Shown here in pieces: positions 9,714 through 18,278 of a DNA stretch of 64,000 nt. Position 1 is the first letter of the stretch, and every line of letters begins with the position of its first letter. Below the pieces are notes generated by a model that saw only the letters and a list, made by a program, of their open reading frames with translations, was not told the DNA's origin and searched no databases. The stretch covers positions 434,001 through 498,000 of the forward strand of contig JBFMAI010000040.1 of assembly GCA_040755725.1 (NCBI GenBank), given 5' to 3'. Both the position numbers and the translations under genes were made by a program. Source of the stretch: JBFMAI01 sp040755725 (GTDB lineage: Bacteria > Planctomycetota > Phycisphaerae > UBA1845 > Fen-1342).

Positions 9714-10546
9714 AGGTCGGACCACGGGCGGCGGGCCTGGACCACCAGCGTGCAGGCCAGCCAACGAGCGACAACCGCGTGTTCCCCCAAGTGGCGTGTC
9801 AGCCACGCGGACAATCCCACGGCGGCCCGACCGCGGCCGAGCCAGCCCCACAGACCGAAGGTCTGGAACCGGCGGCGTTCGACGACGAACCCGGCCGCCT
9901 TCAGCAACCCCAGGGCCTCGCGCAGCGACCAGTGCCGGTGCCGGTATTTCGGTCGCTCGGCCGCGCGGGCCCCCTCGTCGCCGCGCCGCGCCAACCGGAG
10001 CAGTCGGCGTTCGAGGGCGGTCTCCACTCGCGATAGCCGCCGAAACGCGCTCAGCCGGTTCGGGAACGACACAATCAGCCGGCCGCCGGGTCGCAGCACG
10101 CGGTGCAAGGCTTCGAGCGCCGCGTGCGGATCGGGCACGTATTCGAGGACGCCGAGGCAAAGAACGACATCTATGCTCGCGTCGGTAAACGGCAAGGCCG
10201 TCGCATCGCCGACGTGATACTCGTCCTCCGGGTGTCGGCGGGTCGCCGCCGCGATCATCTCGGGCGAAACGTCGAGGCCGCGAACGCGCAACTGCCGGCG
10301 TGAGAAGCCGTCGAGCGTCTGGCCGGGCCCGCAGCCCACATCCAGCACGGTCAGGGGCGTCGGCGCTGCCGTCATACGCTCCTGCAACCACCGCCGCGCG
10401 GTCTCCCGTCGCAATTGCAGGTCCAGATCGGACATGCGGCGCGGCGGACCGTCATAGCGCGCGGCCCACTGGCGGCTGACCGCGTCAAAATGCGCCTGCA
10501 CGACCTCTGTCTGCCGGCCGTCGGCGGTCAACGTGTCGTGGGGCAT
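9710..10546 (-). CDS. SAM-dependent methyltransferase (class I)
   Basis: 278 residues. Motif I VLDVGCGPGQTLDGF (about 69-83) binds S-adenosylmethionine; the acidic strand-2 end is in VRGLDVSPEMI; motif II/III follows with VLCLGVLEYVPDP and VLRPGGRLIVSFPN. This is the Methyltransf_11/UbiE-like fold. In this cluster it probably methylates a sugar or a lipid-linked intermediate. The start at 10546 overlaps the previous methyltransferase by 19 bases, which supports coupled translation. Confidence 0.88.
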   Translation of the reverse strand: MPHDTLTADGRQTEVVQAHFDAVSRQWAARYDGPPRRMSDLDLQLRRETARRWLQERMTAAPTPLTVLDVGCGPGQTLDGFSRRQLRVRGLDVSPEMIAAATRRHPEDEYHVGDATALPFTDASIDVVLCLGVLEYVPDPHAALEALHRVLRPGGRLIVSFPNRLSAFRRLSRVETALERRLLRLARRGDEGARAAERPKYRHRHWSLREALGLLKAAGFVVERRRFQTFGLWGWLGRGRAAVGLSAWLTRHLGEHAVVARWLACTLVVQARRPWSDL

Positions 10547-11283
10547 GACGGCTCCTCGGTGGGGCGGACGAAGGTGGCGTACAGGAACTGCCGCCAGTGA
10601 CGCAGCACGTTGAGTCGCCGGACCACCCGCTCCAACAGCACCCCCAGGCGATAGGCGGTCACCGAGAACATCAGATAGTGCGGGTGCGTGCTGAGGTAGT
10701 CGATCCCCACCGGCCGCAACCCCGCCTGGCGAGCCAGATTGACCAGCTGGCGGGCCGTGTTGGCCCGATACACCGCTGGAAACGTGTCGTCCGGGGCGGT
10801 GCCGCTGGCCACGTGATTCAGCCGCTGTCGCACGCGGTGCGGCAGCATGCGGGCCAGCGCGATCGGCGGGAACCACTGATTCACGGTGAGGGCCACAAGC
10901 TGCCCGCCCGGTCGCAGCACGCGCGCACACTCGGCCAGCGCTTCGGCCGGCCGCTCCAGGTGCTCCAGCACGTTCTTCATCGCCACCACGTCCACGCCGG
11001 CGTCGTCGAGCGGAATCCGGTGCGCGTCGCCGCACCGCAGCTCCCAGCGCTCGCCCGGCGCGGGTGTCGCGGCGACCTCCAGGTCCACGCCCCACGCAAA
11101 GCCGTAGTGCGGGGCCAGACGCCGCAACAGCCGGGCATCGCGCCCGCAGCCCAGTTCGAGCAGCGTGCGGTCCGGGCCGCCGGCTTCCGCGAGCACGCGC
11201 TCGAAGACGACGCCCGGCCACTGCTCGCGCGGATACAGCCGGTCGCGGAGCGCGCGGCAACGTTCGTGAACGCGATTGGGCAT
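10528..11283 (-). CDS. SAM-dependent methyltransferase (class I)
   Basis: 251 residues. SAM-binding motif I LLELGCGRDARLLRRL near residues 41-56, acidic loop GVDLEV, and VVAMKNVLEHLERPAEAL plus VLRPGGQLVAL typical of Methyltransf_11 proteins. The C-terminal 100 residues are hydrophobic and Arg-rich, perhaps a membrane-associating region. First gene after a 178-base repeat-containing spacer; followed with a 19-base overlap by a second methyltransferase, so two methylations of the same glycan are plausible. Confidence 0.85.
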   Translation of the reverse strand: MPNRVHERCRALRDRLYPREQWPGVVFERVLAEAGGPDRTLLELGCGRDARLLRRLAPHYGFAWGVDLEVAATPAPGERWELRCGDAHRIPLDDAGVDVVAMKNVLEHLERPAEALAECARVLRPGGQLVALTVNQWFPPIALARMLPHRVRQRLNHVASGTAPDDTFPAVYRANTARQLVNLARQAGLRPVGIDYLSTHPHYLMFSVTAYRLGVLLERVVRRLNVLRHWRQFLYATFVRPTEEPSCPTTR

Positions 11284-11461
11284 GACGATACCGAAGCTAA
11301 CGCGAGCTTCTTTCCGTGGAGGCGCTATCGTGAACTCCCCTCCCTCTCAGGCAGGGATTGGGGGAGGGTTGAGCATCACGCGTGTGCCACTGCTCTTGAG
11401 CAGAGGTCCGGCGTTCAACGGCCGGTGCGGAGCCCGGCCGCTACGCGCGGACGGGACGTCC
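11284..11461. other. Spacer with family A repeat
   Basis: A 178-base gap between same-direction genes (fusion oxidoreductase, then methyltransferase). It contains a family A G-tract repeat at 11335-11372 and, at about 11440-11475, a short palindromic GGGACGTCCC stretch reaching the end of the oxidoreductase gene. No promoter or gene was recognised. Confidence 0.5.
11335..11372. repeat. Family A repeat copy 1 (C-tract hairpin plus G-tracts)
   Basis: On the plus strand the element reads as a C-rich arm (CTCCCCTCCC), a G-rich arm (CAGGGA) and then TTGGGGGAGGG. The consensus across five copies in this window can form a CCCTCCC/GGGAGGG hairpin, and the G-tracts fit a four-run quadruplex pattern. 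This copy is imperfect in its first G-run. It lies in a same-strand gap. Confidence 0.75.
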
Positions 11462-13792
11462 CTACTCCCCTTGTAGCGCGGGGCCGGAGCTCGCCACGGC
11501 GAGTCGCCCGTGGTGACCTGCCGGCCGTGGCGGGAGTTCGGCGTCGGAGGAGTCCGCGACCGCGGCAGCACCAACCAACACAGGCTGGCCTGCGGTTAGC
11601 GCGACCGGAATGGCCAATGTGGTCAGCGTGCCGGCCACCGCCTGCTCCAGCGGCAGCGGCGACGGGCCGCCCGTGCGGATCGCGTCCACAAACGCGGCCA
11701 TCTCGTGCCGGTGGCCCTTGCCCGACCCGCGCGCCTTGATCGTTCGAGCCCGGCCGCTGCCGGAGAGCCGGGCGCAGTGCCAGTTTTCGATCGCCGCCGT
11801 TCGCCCCTGGCCGAAGACCTCGATTCGCTCCTTGTCGAACGCCGGGTCACCGTTGGCGAGATAGATGAGCGTGCCCAGCGAACCGTCGGCCAGCTTCAGC
11901 GTGACGACACAATTGTCGTGTGGGCCGCCGGTCGCCGCGCCGCCGATCATCTCGGCGGACACCTGCACCGGCGGACTGCCGACCAGGAACTGGATCAGGT
12001 CCACGAAGTGACAGCCCTCGCTCACGATCCGCCAGCCGCCCTCCTCGGCATCCTGGTACCACGAGTCGGCCTTCAACGGGCCGGCGTTCACGCGGCAAAC
12101 GACCGCCCGCGGGCCCGTGTGGGGCGTGAAGTAGTCGCGGACAGCGAGGCTCAGGGGGCTGAAGCGCCGATTGAAACCGACCATGAGTATGCCACCGCTC
12201 TCTTGTTGGGCGGCGACGACATCGTCAAGCTGCTCGGGCGTCAGCGCCAGCGGTTTTTCCACGAAGACATGCTTGCCGGCCTGCAACGCCTCGGCTGCGA
12301 AACGCGCGTGCGTATCGTGGCGCGTGGCAATCACCACCGCGTCAAGGTCGCGGTCGGCGAGCAGCTCGCGGTAGTCGCTGGCGGCGTACTCGAAACCGTG
12401 CCGCTGACCGGCACTGGTCGCCGACAGCCCGCCCGCCGAGCAGACGCCCCGCAGCCGTACGTCACCCACCGCTTTCAGCGCCGGTATCAGCGTACCGGTG
12501 GCGAAATGGCCGGCCCCGATCAGACCGACGCGGACCGGCCGCGATACACCGTTGGTCCCGGCCACCCGCGACGCCGGACTCCCGCCACCGCGGGCAGGCT
12601 CCGGTCCGGCGCTACGGAGTCGGCCGTTGGTCTTTCCACGGGGGAGCTCGACGCGGGGCGTGCGGGCGGCGTCCAGCGGATACTCGAACAGCAAACCGGC
12701 GGCGTGCCGGCCGTTGTGCAGCCCCTCGTAGACCGCTTCGGCCTCGGCCAGCGGATACACCGCCGGCGAGAGCCGCGCCGGCCGCACGGCCCCGGTTGCC
12801 ACGAGCCGCAGGAACTCCTCTAGATTTCGGCGCAGTGTCCAGCGGACGTACCCGACGGGGTAGTCGATACCCTTGCGCTCGTACGTCGGATCGTACCGCC
12901 CGGGCCCGTACGACCGGGACATCACGACCGACAACTCTTTCTGGTAATACGCCCGCCAATCGGCGGCGACCCGCACCTGCCCCACGATGACGACGCGGCC
13001 GCGGTCGCGGGTCACCTGACCGGCCAGGTCGAGCGGGTCGGCGCTGTTCGCACTCGCGGCCACATAGGCCACGTCCACGCCGCTGCCGCCGGTGAACTCC
13101 TGCACGTTTTCCACCAGCGCCGGCTCCCCGCGGTTCAGCACCAGGTCGGCGCCGCAGGCTCGCGCCAGGTCGAGCTTGCGGGCATCGAGATCGACGCCGA
13201 TCACGCGGCAGCCGGCGGCCTTGAGAATCTGCGCCGCCAGCAAGCCGACCAGCCCGAGCCCGATGACCAGCACGCTGTCGCCGATCGTCACGCCCGCCTG
13301 CCGCACGCCATGCAGCGCGATGGCCCCGACGGTGCCGAACGCGGCGTCTTTGAGGTCCACGCCGTCGGGCACCCGGGCACATAGGTTGCGCGGAACGGCG
13401 ACGAACTCGGCGTGGCACGCGATGCCCTCGCCCGCACATACCACGCGGTCGCCGACGCGGAACTCGTCGAGCCCCGCCCCGACCTCCTCGACCACGCCGG
13501 CGAGGCTGTAACCCAGCGGCGTCAGGGCGTCGAGGCGTTCGCGGACCTTGCGGTACGTGTCGACGACGCCGTTCTGCCGCACGCTCTGGAGCACTTGCCG
13601 CACCTGGTCGGGCCGGGCGCGGGCCTTGGCGAGCAGACTCATGCGGGCCTGATCGACCTTCATGCGCTCCGTGCCGACGCTGACCAGCGAATACGCCGTT
13701 CGCACCAGGACCCCGCCCGGCCGACACAGTGGCGCGGGCACGTCGGCGAGTTGCAGCTCACCGCTGTTGTAGTTCTGCACGATCTGCTTCAC
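11462..13792 (-). CDS. Bi-domain oxidoreductase: zinc-type dehydrogenase fused to Gfo/Idh/MocA
   Basis: 776 residues from GTG 13792, which gives the expected MKQIVQNY start and a GTGA overlap with the preceding gene. Residues 1-365 form a medium-chain dehydrogenase-like domain (GYSLAGVVEEVG; NAD(P)-binding VLVIGLGLVGLLAAQI). After a low-complexity linker (about 375-415), residues 420-745 form a Gfo/Idh/MocA domain with VGLIGAGHFATGTLIPAL and the catalytic EKPLA element. This fusion is known from capsule and exopolysaccharide loci, where it is assumed to modify a sugar. The last 35 residues and the linker are Pro/Ala/Gly-rich and look like repeat-derived additions. Substrate unknown. Confidence 0.88.
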   Translation of the reverse strand: MKQIVQNYNSGELQLADVPAPLCRPGGVLVRTAYSLVSVGTERMKVDQARMSLLAKARARPDQVRQVLQSVRQNGVVDTYRKVRERLDALTPLGYSLAGVVEEVGAGLDEFRVGDRVVCAGEGIACHAEFVAVPRNLCARVPDGVDLKDAAFGTVGAIALHGVRQAGVTIGDSVLVIGLGLVGLLAAQILKAAGCRVIGVDLDARKLDLARACGADLVLNRGEPALVENVQEFTGGSGVDVAYVAASANSADPLDLAGQVTRDRGRVVIVGQVRVAADWRAYYQKELSVVMSRSYGPGRYDPTYERKGIDYPVGYVRWTLRRNLEEFLRLVATGAVRPARLSPAVYPLAEAEAVYEGLHNGRHAAGLLFEYPLDAARTPRVELPRGKTNGRLRSAGPEPARGGGSPASRVAGTNGVSRPVRVGLIGAGHFATGTLIPALKAVGDVRLRGVCSAGGLSATSAGQRHGFEYAASDYRELLADRDLDAVVIATRHDTHARFAAEALQAGKHVFVEKPLALTPEQLDDVVAAQQESGGILMVGFNRRFSPLSLAVRDYFTPHTGPRAVVCRVNAGPLKADSWYQDAEEGGWRIVSEGCHFVDLIQFLVGSPPVQVSAEMIGGAATGGPHDNCVVTLKLADGSLGTLIYLANGDPAFDKERIEVFGQGRTAAIENWHCARLSGSGRARTIKARGSGKGHRHEMAAFVDAIRTGGPSPLPLEQAVAGTLTTLAIPVALTAGQPVLVGAAAVADSSDAELPPRPAGHHGRLAVASSGPALQGE

Positions 13793-15237
13793 GTGGTACT
13801 CCGGTCGGCCGGTCGCCGCCCCGTGAGGGCCGCAATGTCCAGACGTTGCTCAACCCAGATCGCCTTGCCGCGCGGCGTCAGGGGGATGTCATCGCAGACT
13901 TCGAGGCTCAGCGTCACGCGGTCGCCGAGTCGCTGGGTCAGCGTCCGCAGAATGCGCGCCTTGTCGTCTTCGTGGAAACCGTTGCTCGGTACGATGCGGA
14001 CGATCGCCTCGCCGACGACGTCCTGGTAGAACTGGTACCGCCGCACGTTGAGGAAGGTGTCGTCGTGGACGTTCAGCGCGGTCATGGAGACGAGGTCGCG
14101 GTCGCGGGTCACCAGGGCCCCGGACGGCCAGCGCCCTTCCACGTCGCGCAACACGGGGTGCTGTCGCCCGCACGCGTCGCAACGGTCGGCCGCGTAGGTC
14201 GCGTAGTCGCCCGTGCGGTATCGAATGAACGGCATGACCGTATTGATGAACCCGGTCCCCACGATTTCGCCGCGCTGTCCCGGCGTGCTGACCGGCTGTC
14301 CGCGTTCATTAAGCAGCTCGAAGTAGCCGTATGTCGGGAAGACGTGGTAGTCGGTCGAGTGCTCGCACTCCGCAGCCAGCACCAGCTTCTCGGTGTGGCC
14401 GTACCAGGAAAAGTAACGAACGCCGAAGACACGCTCGACCAGGGCACGCTCGTCGGGAAACACGGTCTCAGAGCCGACCAGCAAACCGCGAATATTGCTC
14501 GGCACAGGCTGTCCGCTGCGCTCGAGGAACCGCGCCAGCGTCGCGGCCGACGAAGGGTACACATGCAGGAAGCACGGTCCAACCGTGGCCACGTGCCACA
14601 GGTAGCGACGCAGATCGTCATCGGTCGTGTGAAAGTTGCTGTAGTAGTGCCGCCGCAGGACCGGGTCGTATTCGTGTCGCAGTCCACGGCGGTTGGGCGG
14701 CACGACACGGCCACGGATTTCGACCAGCGGCGCCCCCGGCCGGTAGCCGGCCCGCTGCCACGCCGCCGTCAGGTACGCGAACTCGAGCGCCGAACGCTCG
14801 CGGCCAATGTAGAAGTGCAACGGCGTGCCGCTGCTACCCCCAGTCGAAACGTAGTCAACGGAAGTATCCGCAATCGGCCGGGCACGCATCCGCGGCCCGT
14901 GCTCGAGCAGCGTCTGCTTGTCGATCGTCGGCAGCCGCCGCAAGTCGTCCAGCGTCTTCAAATCGGCGGGATGAAACCCCAGCGCGTTCCACGTTTGCCG
15001 GTAGTACTCCGTCCTCTCATACGCCAGCGTGATGATCTCCCGCACGCGCTGCCACTGGTACGCGGCGGCCTGGTCGGCCGACCAACGGTCCGCCTGGGCC
15101 ACGAACGCGGCCTGGTGGCGAAAGTCGGCGCCCCACAGCACCTGCGCCGGCACCAGGTCCGCGACCCGCGCGACCGTCTGGCGCACGAAACGCGGTGCGG
15201 CGGCCCAGAGGTTCTTGCGTGACAGGGCGACTTTCAT
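13789..15237 (-). CDS. CapK/phenylacetate-CoA ligase-like adenylating enzyme
   Basis: 482 residues from the ATG at 15237, which overlaps the GT4 stop (ATGA). The adenylate-forming loop is YVSTGGSSGTPLHFY (about 120-134); later WYGHTEK, GEIVGTGF and YRTGD are the conserved core motifs of the ANL superfamily, PaaK/CapK branch. A zinc-finger-like pair C-D-A-C follows. CapK-like proteins occur in capsule clusters of many bacteria with undefined acyl or amino substrates. Here it may activate a carboxylate used to decorate the glycan. In-frame residues upstream of the chosen start are translated family B repeat and are not part of the enzyme fold. Confidence 0.82.
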   Translation of the reverse strand: MKVALSRKNLWAAAPRFVRQTVARVADLVPAQVLWGADFRHQAAFVAQADRWSADQAAAYQWQRVREIITLAYERTEYYRQTWNALGFHPADLKTLDDLRRLPTIDKQTLLEHGPRMRARPIADTSVDYVSTGGSSGTPLHFYIGRERSALEFAYLTAAWQRAGYRPGAPLVEIRGRVVPPNRRGLRHEYDPVLRRHYYSNFHTTDDDLRRYLWHVATVGPCFLHVYPSSAATLARFLERSGQPVPSNIRGLLVGSETVFPDERALVERVFGVRYFSWYGHTEKLVLAAECEHSTDYHVFPTYGYFELLNERGQPVSTPGQRGEIVGTGFINTVMPFIRYRTGDYATYAADRCDACGRQHPVLRDVEGRWPSGALVTRDRDLVSMTALNVHDDTFLNVRRYQFYQDVVGEAIVRIVPSNGFHEDDKARILRTLTQRLGDRVTLSLEVCDDIPLTPRGKAIWVEQRLDIAALTGRRPADRSTT

Positions 15238-16646
15238 GAGGGGGTTACCGTGTGAATGGGGAGCATCGGCGTCTCGCCGGTCTTCGTGGGGGACATCGGC
15301 GTCTCGCCGGTCTTCCGCGTAGCGGGTACGCCCTGGAGCGTTTCGAGCAACTGCTCCCACCGCGCGGCCAGCGCCGAAATGCTGCACCGCTGTTCGGCGG
15401 TCCGGCGCGCGGCCCGCGACATGCGCGCCAGGCGCTCCGGGTCGTCGAGCAGCTCGACCAGGCGGGCAGCGGTCGCCTCCACATCGGCCGGGTCGATGAA
15501 CATGCCGGTTTCGTCCGGCCGCACGAAATCCGCCAAGTCGCCGACGTTCGGCGCTGCGGCGGGCAGCCCGGCGGCGAAGGCCTCCAGGAGAGCGATCGAC
15601 ACACCCTCGTTGCGGCTGGTCAGGATGAACAGCCGGCTGCGGCGCAGAATCTCGGGCACGTCATCGCGGCGGCCGAGAAACGCCAGCTCGCCGTTGAGAC
15701 CTAGCCATCGCGCACGGTCGCGCAGGTCGCCCGCCAGCGGTCCGTCGCCGACGATCGCCGCCCGCGTGCCGGGCCGACGACGGAGAAGGGCGGCGACGAT
15801 CTCGACGAACCGCTCGGGGCGCTTGCACTCGACCAGCCGTCCCACCGTCACCAGGTCGTAGTCGTGCGGCGAATTGCCAACCGGCGGGACGCCGGGGCTC
15901 CCCAATGCTGGGGCGTGGTCCACGCTGCTTACGCGCGGGCTAAATCGCTCGGTGTCCACGCCGGCAGTGAGCACAGCGATGGCCGTCGCCAGGCGGTTGT
16001 CTCGAACGAAAGCGGCGGCACGTTCGCCGCGAACAATCACGGCGTCGAACTGACGCACGACGTGGAATATCAGGGCTTCGAGGACGCGCGACGGCCCGCC
16101 GAGATACCGCAACAGCCGGTTCTCCGACCCGAAGCCCCCCCCCACGATCTGCACCGGTCCGCCCGTCATCTGATACACGGCCCGCAGGCCGCACAGCCGG
16201 GCGGCGACCAGACACAGCAGGGCGTTCGGCATGATGTGGTAGCCCATGAGCACCGCCGGCCGGTGTCGCCGAGCGACGACCATCAGCCACAGGGCTCGGG
16301 CCACGCTACGGCCGGCCACGCGCTTCAGCCACCGCGGCGGGCACGCGCACGTCACTGTCGCCGTTCCCGGAACCGCCGGCATCATCGCGGGCTCATCGCT
16401 CAGAACGATCACTTCATCCAGACGCCCGCACGCGGCCAGCGGCCCCACGTGGGCCCGGAACCAGCCGACGTTGTAGAACGTGCCGAGCATCAGCAGCCGG
16501 CGCGGGTCGCCGCTGGTGCGACGCCAGCCGAGTAAACGCCGGCCCCAGCGCACCGTGTGCGCGACCACAACCACGGTGCTCAGAATTGCAAACACCGCCA
16601 GGCGGGCGACAAGCCGCCGGACAAAGCTGGTCGGTTGAGCGATCAT
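15234..16646 (-). CDS. GT4 family glycosyltransferase carrying repeat-derived insertions
   Basis: 470 residues. An N-terminal hydrophobic segment (about 13-30) may anchor it to the membrane. The donor domain has YDLVTVGRLVECKRPERF and RNEGVSIALLEAFAAGLPAAAP, the E-x7-E region. Two parts do not look like the family: a linker at about 248-257 (GSPGVPPVG) and the C-terminal residues 443-462, which repeat KTGETPM twice. Both are encoded by copies of family B repeat. The enzyme core is intact, so it is probably functional. ATGA overlap with the CapK-like gene downstream. Confidence 0.85.
   Translation of the reverse strand: MIAQPTSFVRRLVARLAVFAILSTVVVVAHTVRWGRRLLGWRRTSGDPRRLLMLGTFYNVGWFRAHVGPLAACGRLDEVIVLSDEPAMMPAVPGTATVTCACPPRWLKRVAGRSVARALWLMVVARRHRPAVLMGYHIMPNALLCLVAARLCGLRAVYQMTGGPVQIVGGGFGSENRLLRYLGGPSRVLEALIFHVVRQFDAVIVRGERAAAFVRDNRLATAIAVLTAGVDTERFSPRVSSVDHAPALGSPGVPPVGNSPHDYDLVTVGRLVECKRPERFVEIVAALLRRRPGTRAAIVGDGPLAGDLRDRARWLGLNGELAFLGRRDDVPEILRRSRLFILTSRNEGVSIALLEAFAAGLPAAAPNVGDLADFVRPDETGMFIDPADVEATAARLVELLDDPERLARMSRAARRTAEQRCSISALAARWEQLLETLQGVPATRKTGETPMSPTKTGETPMLPIHTVTPS
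15261..15317. repeat. Family B repeat, two tandem units inside coding sequence
   Basis: Two near-identical units of about 25 bases (GCATCGGCGTCTCGCCGGTC core) start at 15261 and 15293, 32 bases apart. They lie in the last codons of the GT4 gene and give its duplicated KTGETPM peptide. Two units with a 7-base gap are too few and too close for CRISPR. Confidence 0.8.
15877..15903. repeat. Family B repeat, inverted copy inside coding sequence
   Basis: The complement of this stretch matches the unit at 17969-17996 with few mismatches (core GGCGTCCCGCCGGT). It falls in frame in the inter-domain linker of the GT4 gene and encodes SPGVPPVG, a position that tolerates insertion. Confidence 0.65.
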
Positions 16647-16659
16647 CGTGTCGTCATAT

Positions 16660-16770
16660 GCTAGAGGCTGTCCCGAAGCCCGGGTGTACAGAAACCAGAG
16701 AAACGAGCGAGTGGCCTCCGAGGGAGGATGTGACCCTCCCCCAACCCGTCCCTGAAAGGGAGGGGAGTCA
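16660..16770. repeat. Composite repeat: CCCGAAGCCCGGG hairpin plus family A copy 2
   Basis: Fills the 121-base gap between two GT4 genes. The right part (16733-16768) is a clean family A copy with the perfect arms CCCTGAAAGGG-type hairpin inside. The left part (16668-16690) has TCCCGAAGCCCGGGTGTACA, which also appears in related form at 54539-54560, the same distance from another family A copy. The stop codon of the right-hand GT4 gene lies at the edge of the repeat. Confidence 0.7.
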
Positions 16771-17964
16771 TGGGATGGCCTCTGGTCCCAGCTTGCGCCG
16801 GAGTGTCTCGGTGTAGACGGCGGCGGTGCGTTGCACGAGGGCCGCGGTGGAGAACTCCGTCGCCACCCAACGGCGCGCCGCCTGCCCCATCATCGTTCGC
16901 CGGGCAGGGCCGGAAAGCAGCTCGAGGGTTCGCTGTGTCAGCATCGCGACGTCACCCAAGGGGACGACGAACCCCACCCGGCCTTCGGGCACCACGTGGG
17001 CGTTGTCGGAGATGTCGGTGGCCACGACCGGAACCCCGCAAGCCATTGACTCCAGGAGTACGTTGGGCGTGCCTTCACGCTTCGACGGCAGCACGGTCAC
17101 GTCGAAACTGTTGTAGACCGTGGGCATGTGGTCGCGTCGGCCGAGGAAGTCGATGTGCTCACGCAAGTGAAGTTGATCGACCAGGGCCACGATCTCGCGC
17201 TGATAGTCGGCCGCCCCCTGGAGGTTGCCGCGCAGCGGCTCACCGACGCAGGCGAAGCGCACCGCGGGTAGGCGGTCGAGCAGTCGCCGCGCCAGGTGCA
17301 GGAAGTCCTCGTAGTTCTTCTGCCGCTTGAACGCGGCCACCATGCCGACAACCGGCACGCCGACGGGAAGCCCGAGCGCTTTTCTACACTCTGCTTGATC
17401 CAGTGGTCGAAAACGCTCCACGTCCACGCCGTTGCGGACCACGCGAATCCGCGCCGGGTCGATGCCGTACATTCTGGTGTTGAACCGGCCGCCGGCCTCC
17501 GAGTTGGCAATGAGGACATCGAACCAGGAACGGGTTAGCCGCTTGCCGAGCCACTGGACCCAGCCGACGCGCATGTCCATGTTGCGTTCCGACGCGATGA
17601 CCACCGGCACGCCCGCGATCCTGGCCGCCAGCCGGGCGACCATCTCGGCGTCGAACAGAAATGCGTGGACCACCTGGATGCGCTCCTGCCGCATGAGCCG
17701 GGCGACCCGCCAGACCACGCTTGGGTCGTAGCGGCTGCGCTTGGCCACCACGCGAAAGTTCCCCTCGCGGTGGACAAGCTGGTCGGCCAGCGGATTGCAG
17801 TCTTCGAGGGCACAAACCAGCACACGGAAGCCGTCTTCGCCCAGCCGGTTGGCGAGCTCGACGGCCTGCCGTTCGGCGCCGCCGTGCTCCAGGCTGCTGA
17901 TGAGCAGCATCACGCGGACCGGCTCCACGCAACCCGCGCCGCGCAGAAAGGGGCTGCCAGTCAT
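16768..17964 (-). CDS. GT4 family glycosyltransferase
   Basis: 398 residues from ATG 17964. The start has VMLLISSLEHGGAERQAVEL with the GGAE acceptor-domain motif of GT4 enzymes. The donor domain has VGMVAAFKRQKNYEDFL and KREGTPNVLLESMACGVPVV. The closest general pattern is WcaL/PimB-like glycan-chain glycosyltransferases. The start is uncertain: a family B repeat sits directly upstream at 17969-17996 with no clear ribosome site, and an ATG 54 bases further in (17910) would give a more typical N-terminus. It is the first gene after a 314-base repeat-filled spacer. Confidence 0.87.
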   Translation of the reverse strand: MTGSPFLRGAGCVEPVRVMLLISSLEHGGAERQAVELANRLGEDGFRVLVCALEDCNPLADQLVHREGNFRVVAKRSRYDPSVVWRVARLMRQERIQVVHAFLFDAEMVARLAARIAGVPVVIASERNMDMRVGWVQWLGKRLTRSWFDVLIANSEAGGRFNTRMYGIDPARIRVVRNGVDVERFRPLDQAECRKALGLPVGVPVVGMVAAFKRQKNYEDFLHLARRLLDRLPAVRFACVGEPLRGNLQGAADYQREIVALVDQLHLREHIDFLGRRDHMPTVYNSFDVTVLPSKREGTPNVLLESMACGVPVVATDISDNAHVVPEGRVGFVVPLGDVAMLTQRTLELLSGPARRTMMGQAARRWVATEFSTAALVQRTAAVYTETLRRKLGPEAIP

Positions 17965-18278
17965 CCCCGGGGAGCATCGGCGTCCCGCCGGTCCCGAAAC
18001 TGGCGCGGAGCGCTCGGCGCGCCCGGTCTGGGGCGGGAGACCGGCCGCTGTGGAACCTGGTATCACGCGGACTCCCGCGCCCCCGTGCAACGGCGGCCCC
18101 CCGGGTACGACGCCTCCTCAGTCCGACGCACAGCCGCGGGCGGCTGTCGCCCACGCGGCGACCTCGACGCTCCCCCAACCCCTCCCTGAAAGGGTGGGGA
18201 GTCCAGAAGCGGCACGCACTCCAGAACTCACGGGTATTCCCTGCGCCTCTGTGCCTCCGTGGTGATCTGCACTTGCAC
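17965..18278. repeat. 314-base spacer built of dispersed repeats (families B, A and F)
   Basis: Lies between the dehydrogenase-like gene and a GT4 gene, both leftward. It contains a family B unit at 17969-17996, a hairpin-prone CAGCCGCGGGCGGCTG at about 18131-18146, a family A copy at 18170-18203, and a CTCTGTGCCTCCGTGGTGAT stretch at about 18246-18265 (called family F here). I see no open frame with protein-like features and no clear promoter. It is the longest break inside the exopolysaccharide gene series. Confidence 0.7.

Noticed and set aside
8329..9774. N-terminal extension of the sulfotransferase frame
   Set aside because: In frame but runs through the ligase-like gene; the PAPS-binding loop expected near the N-terminus follows the ATG at 8328.
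15261..15317. Two direct repeats considered as a CRISPR remnant
   Set aside because: Units are 32 bases apart with a 7-base gap, lie in coding sequence, and relatives occur dispersed elsewhere; no cas gene.
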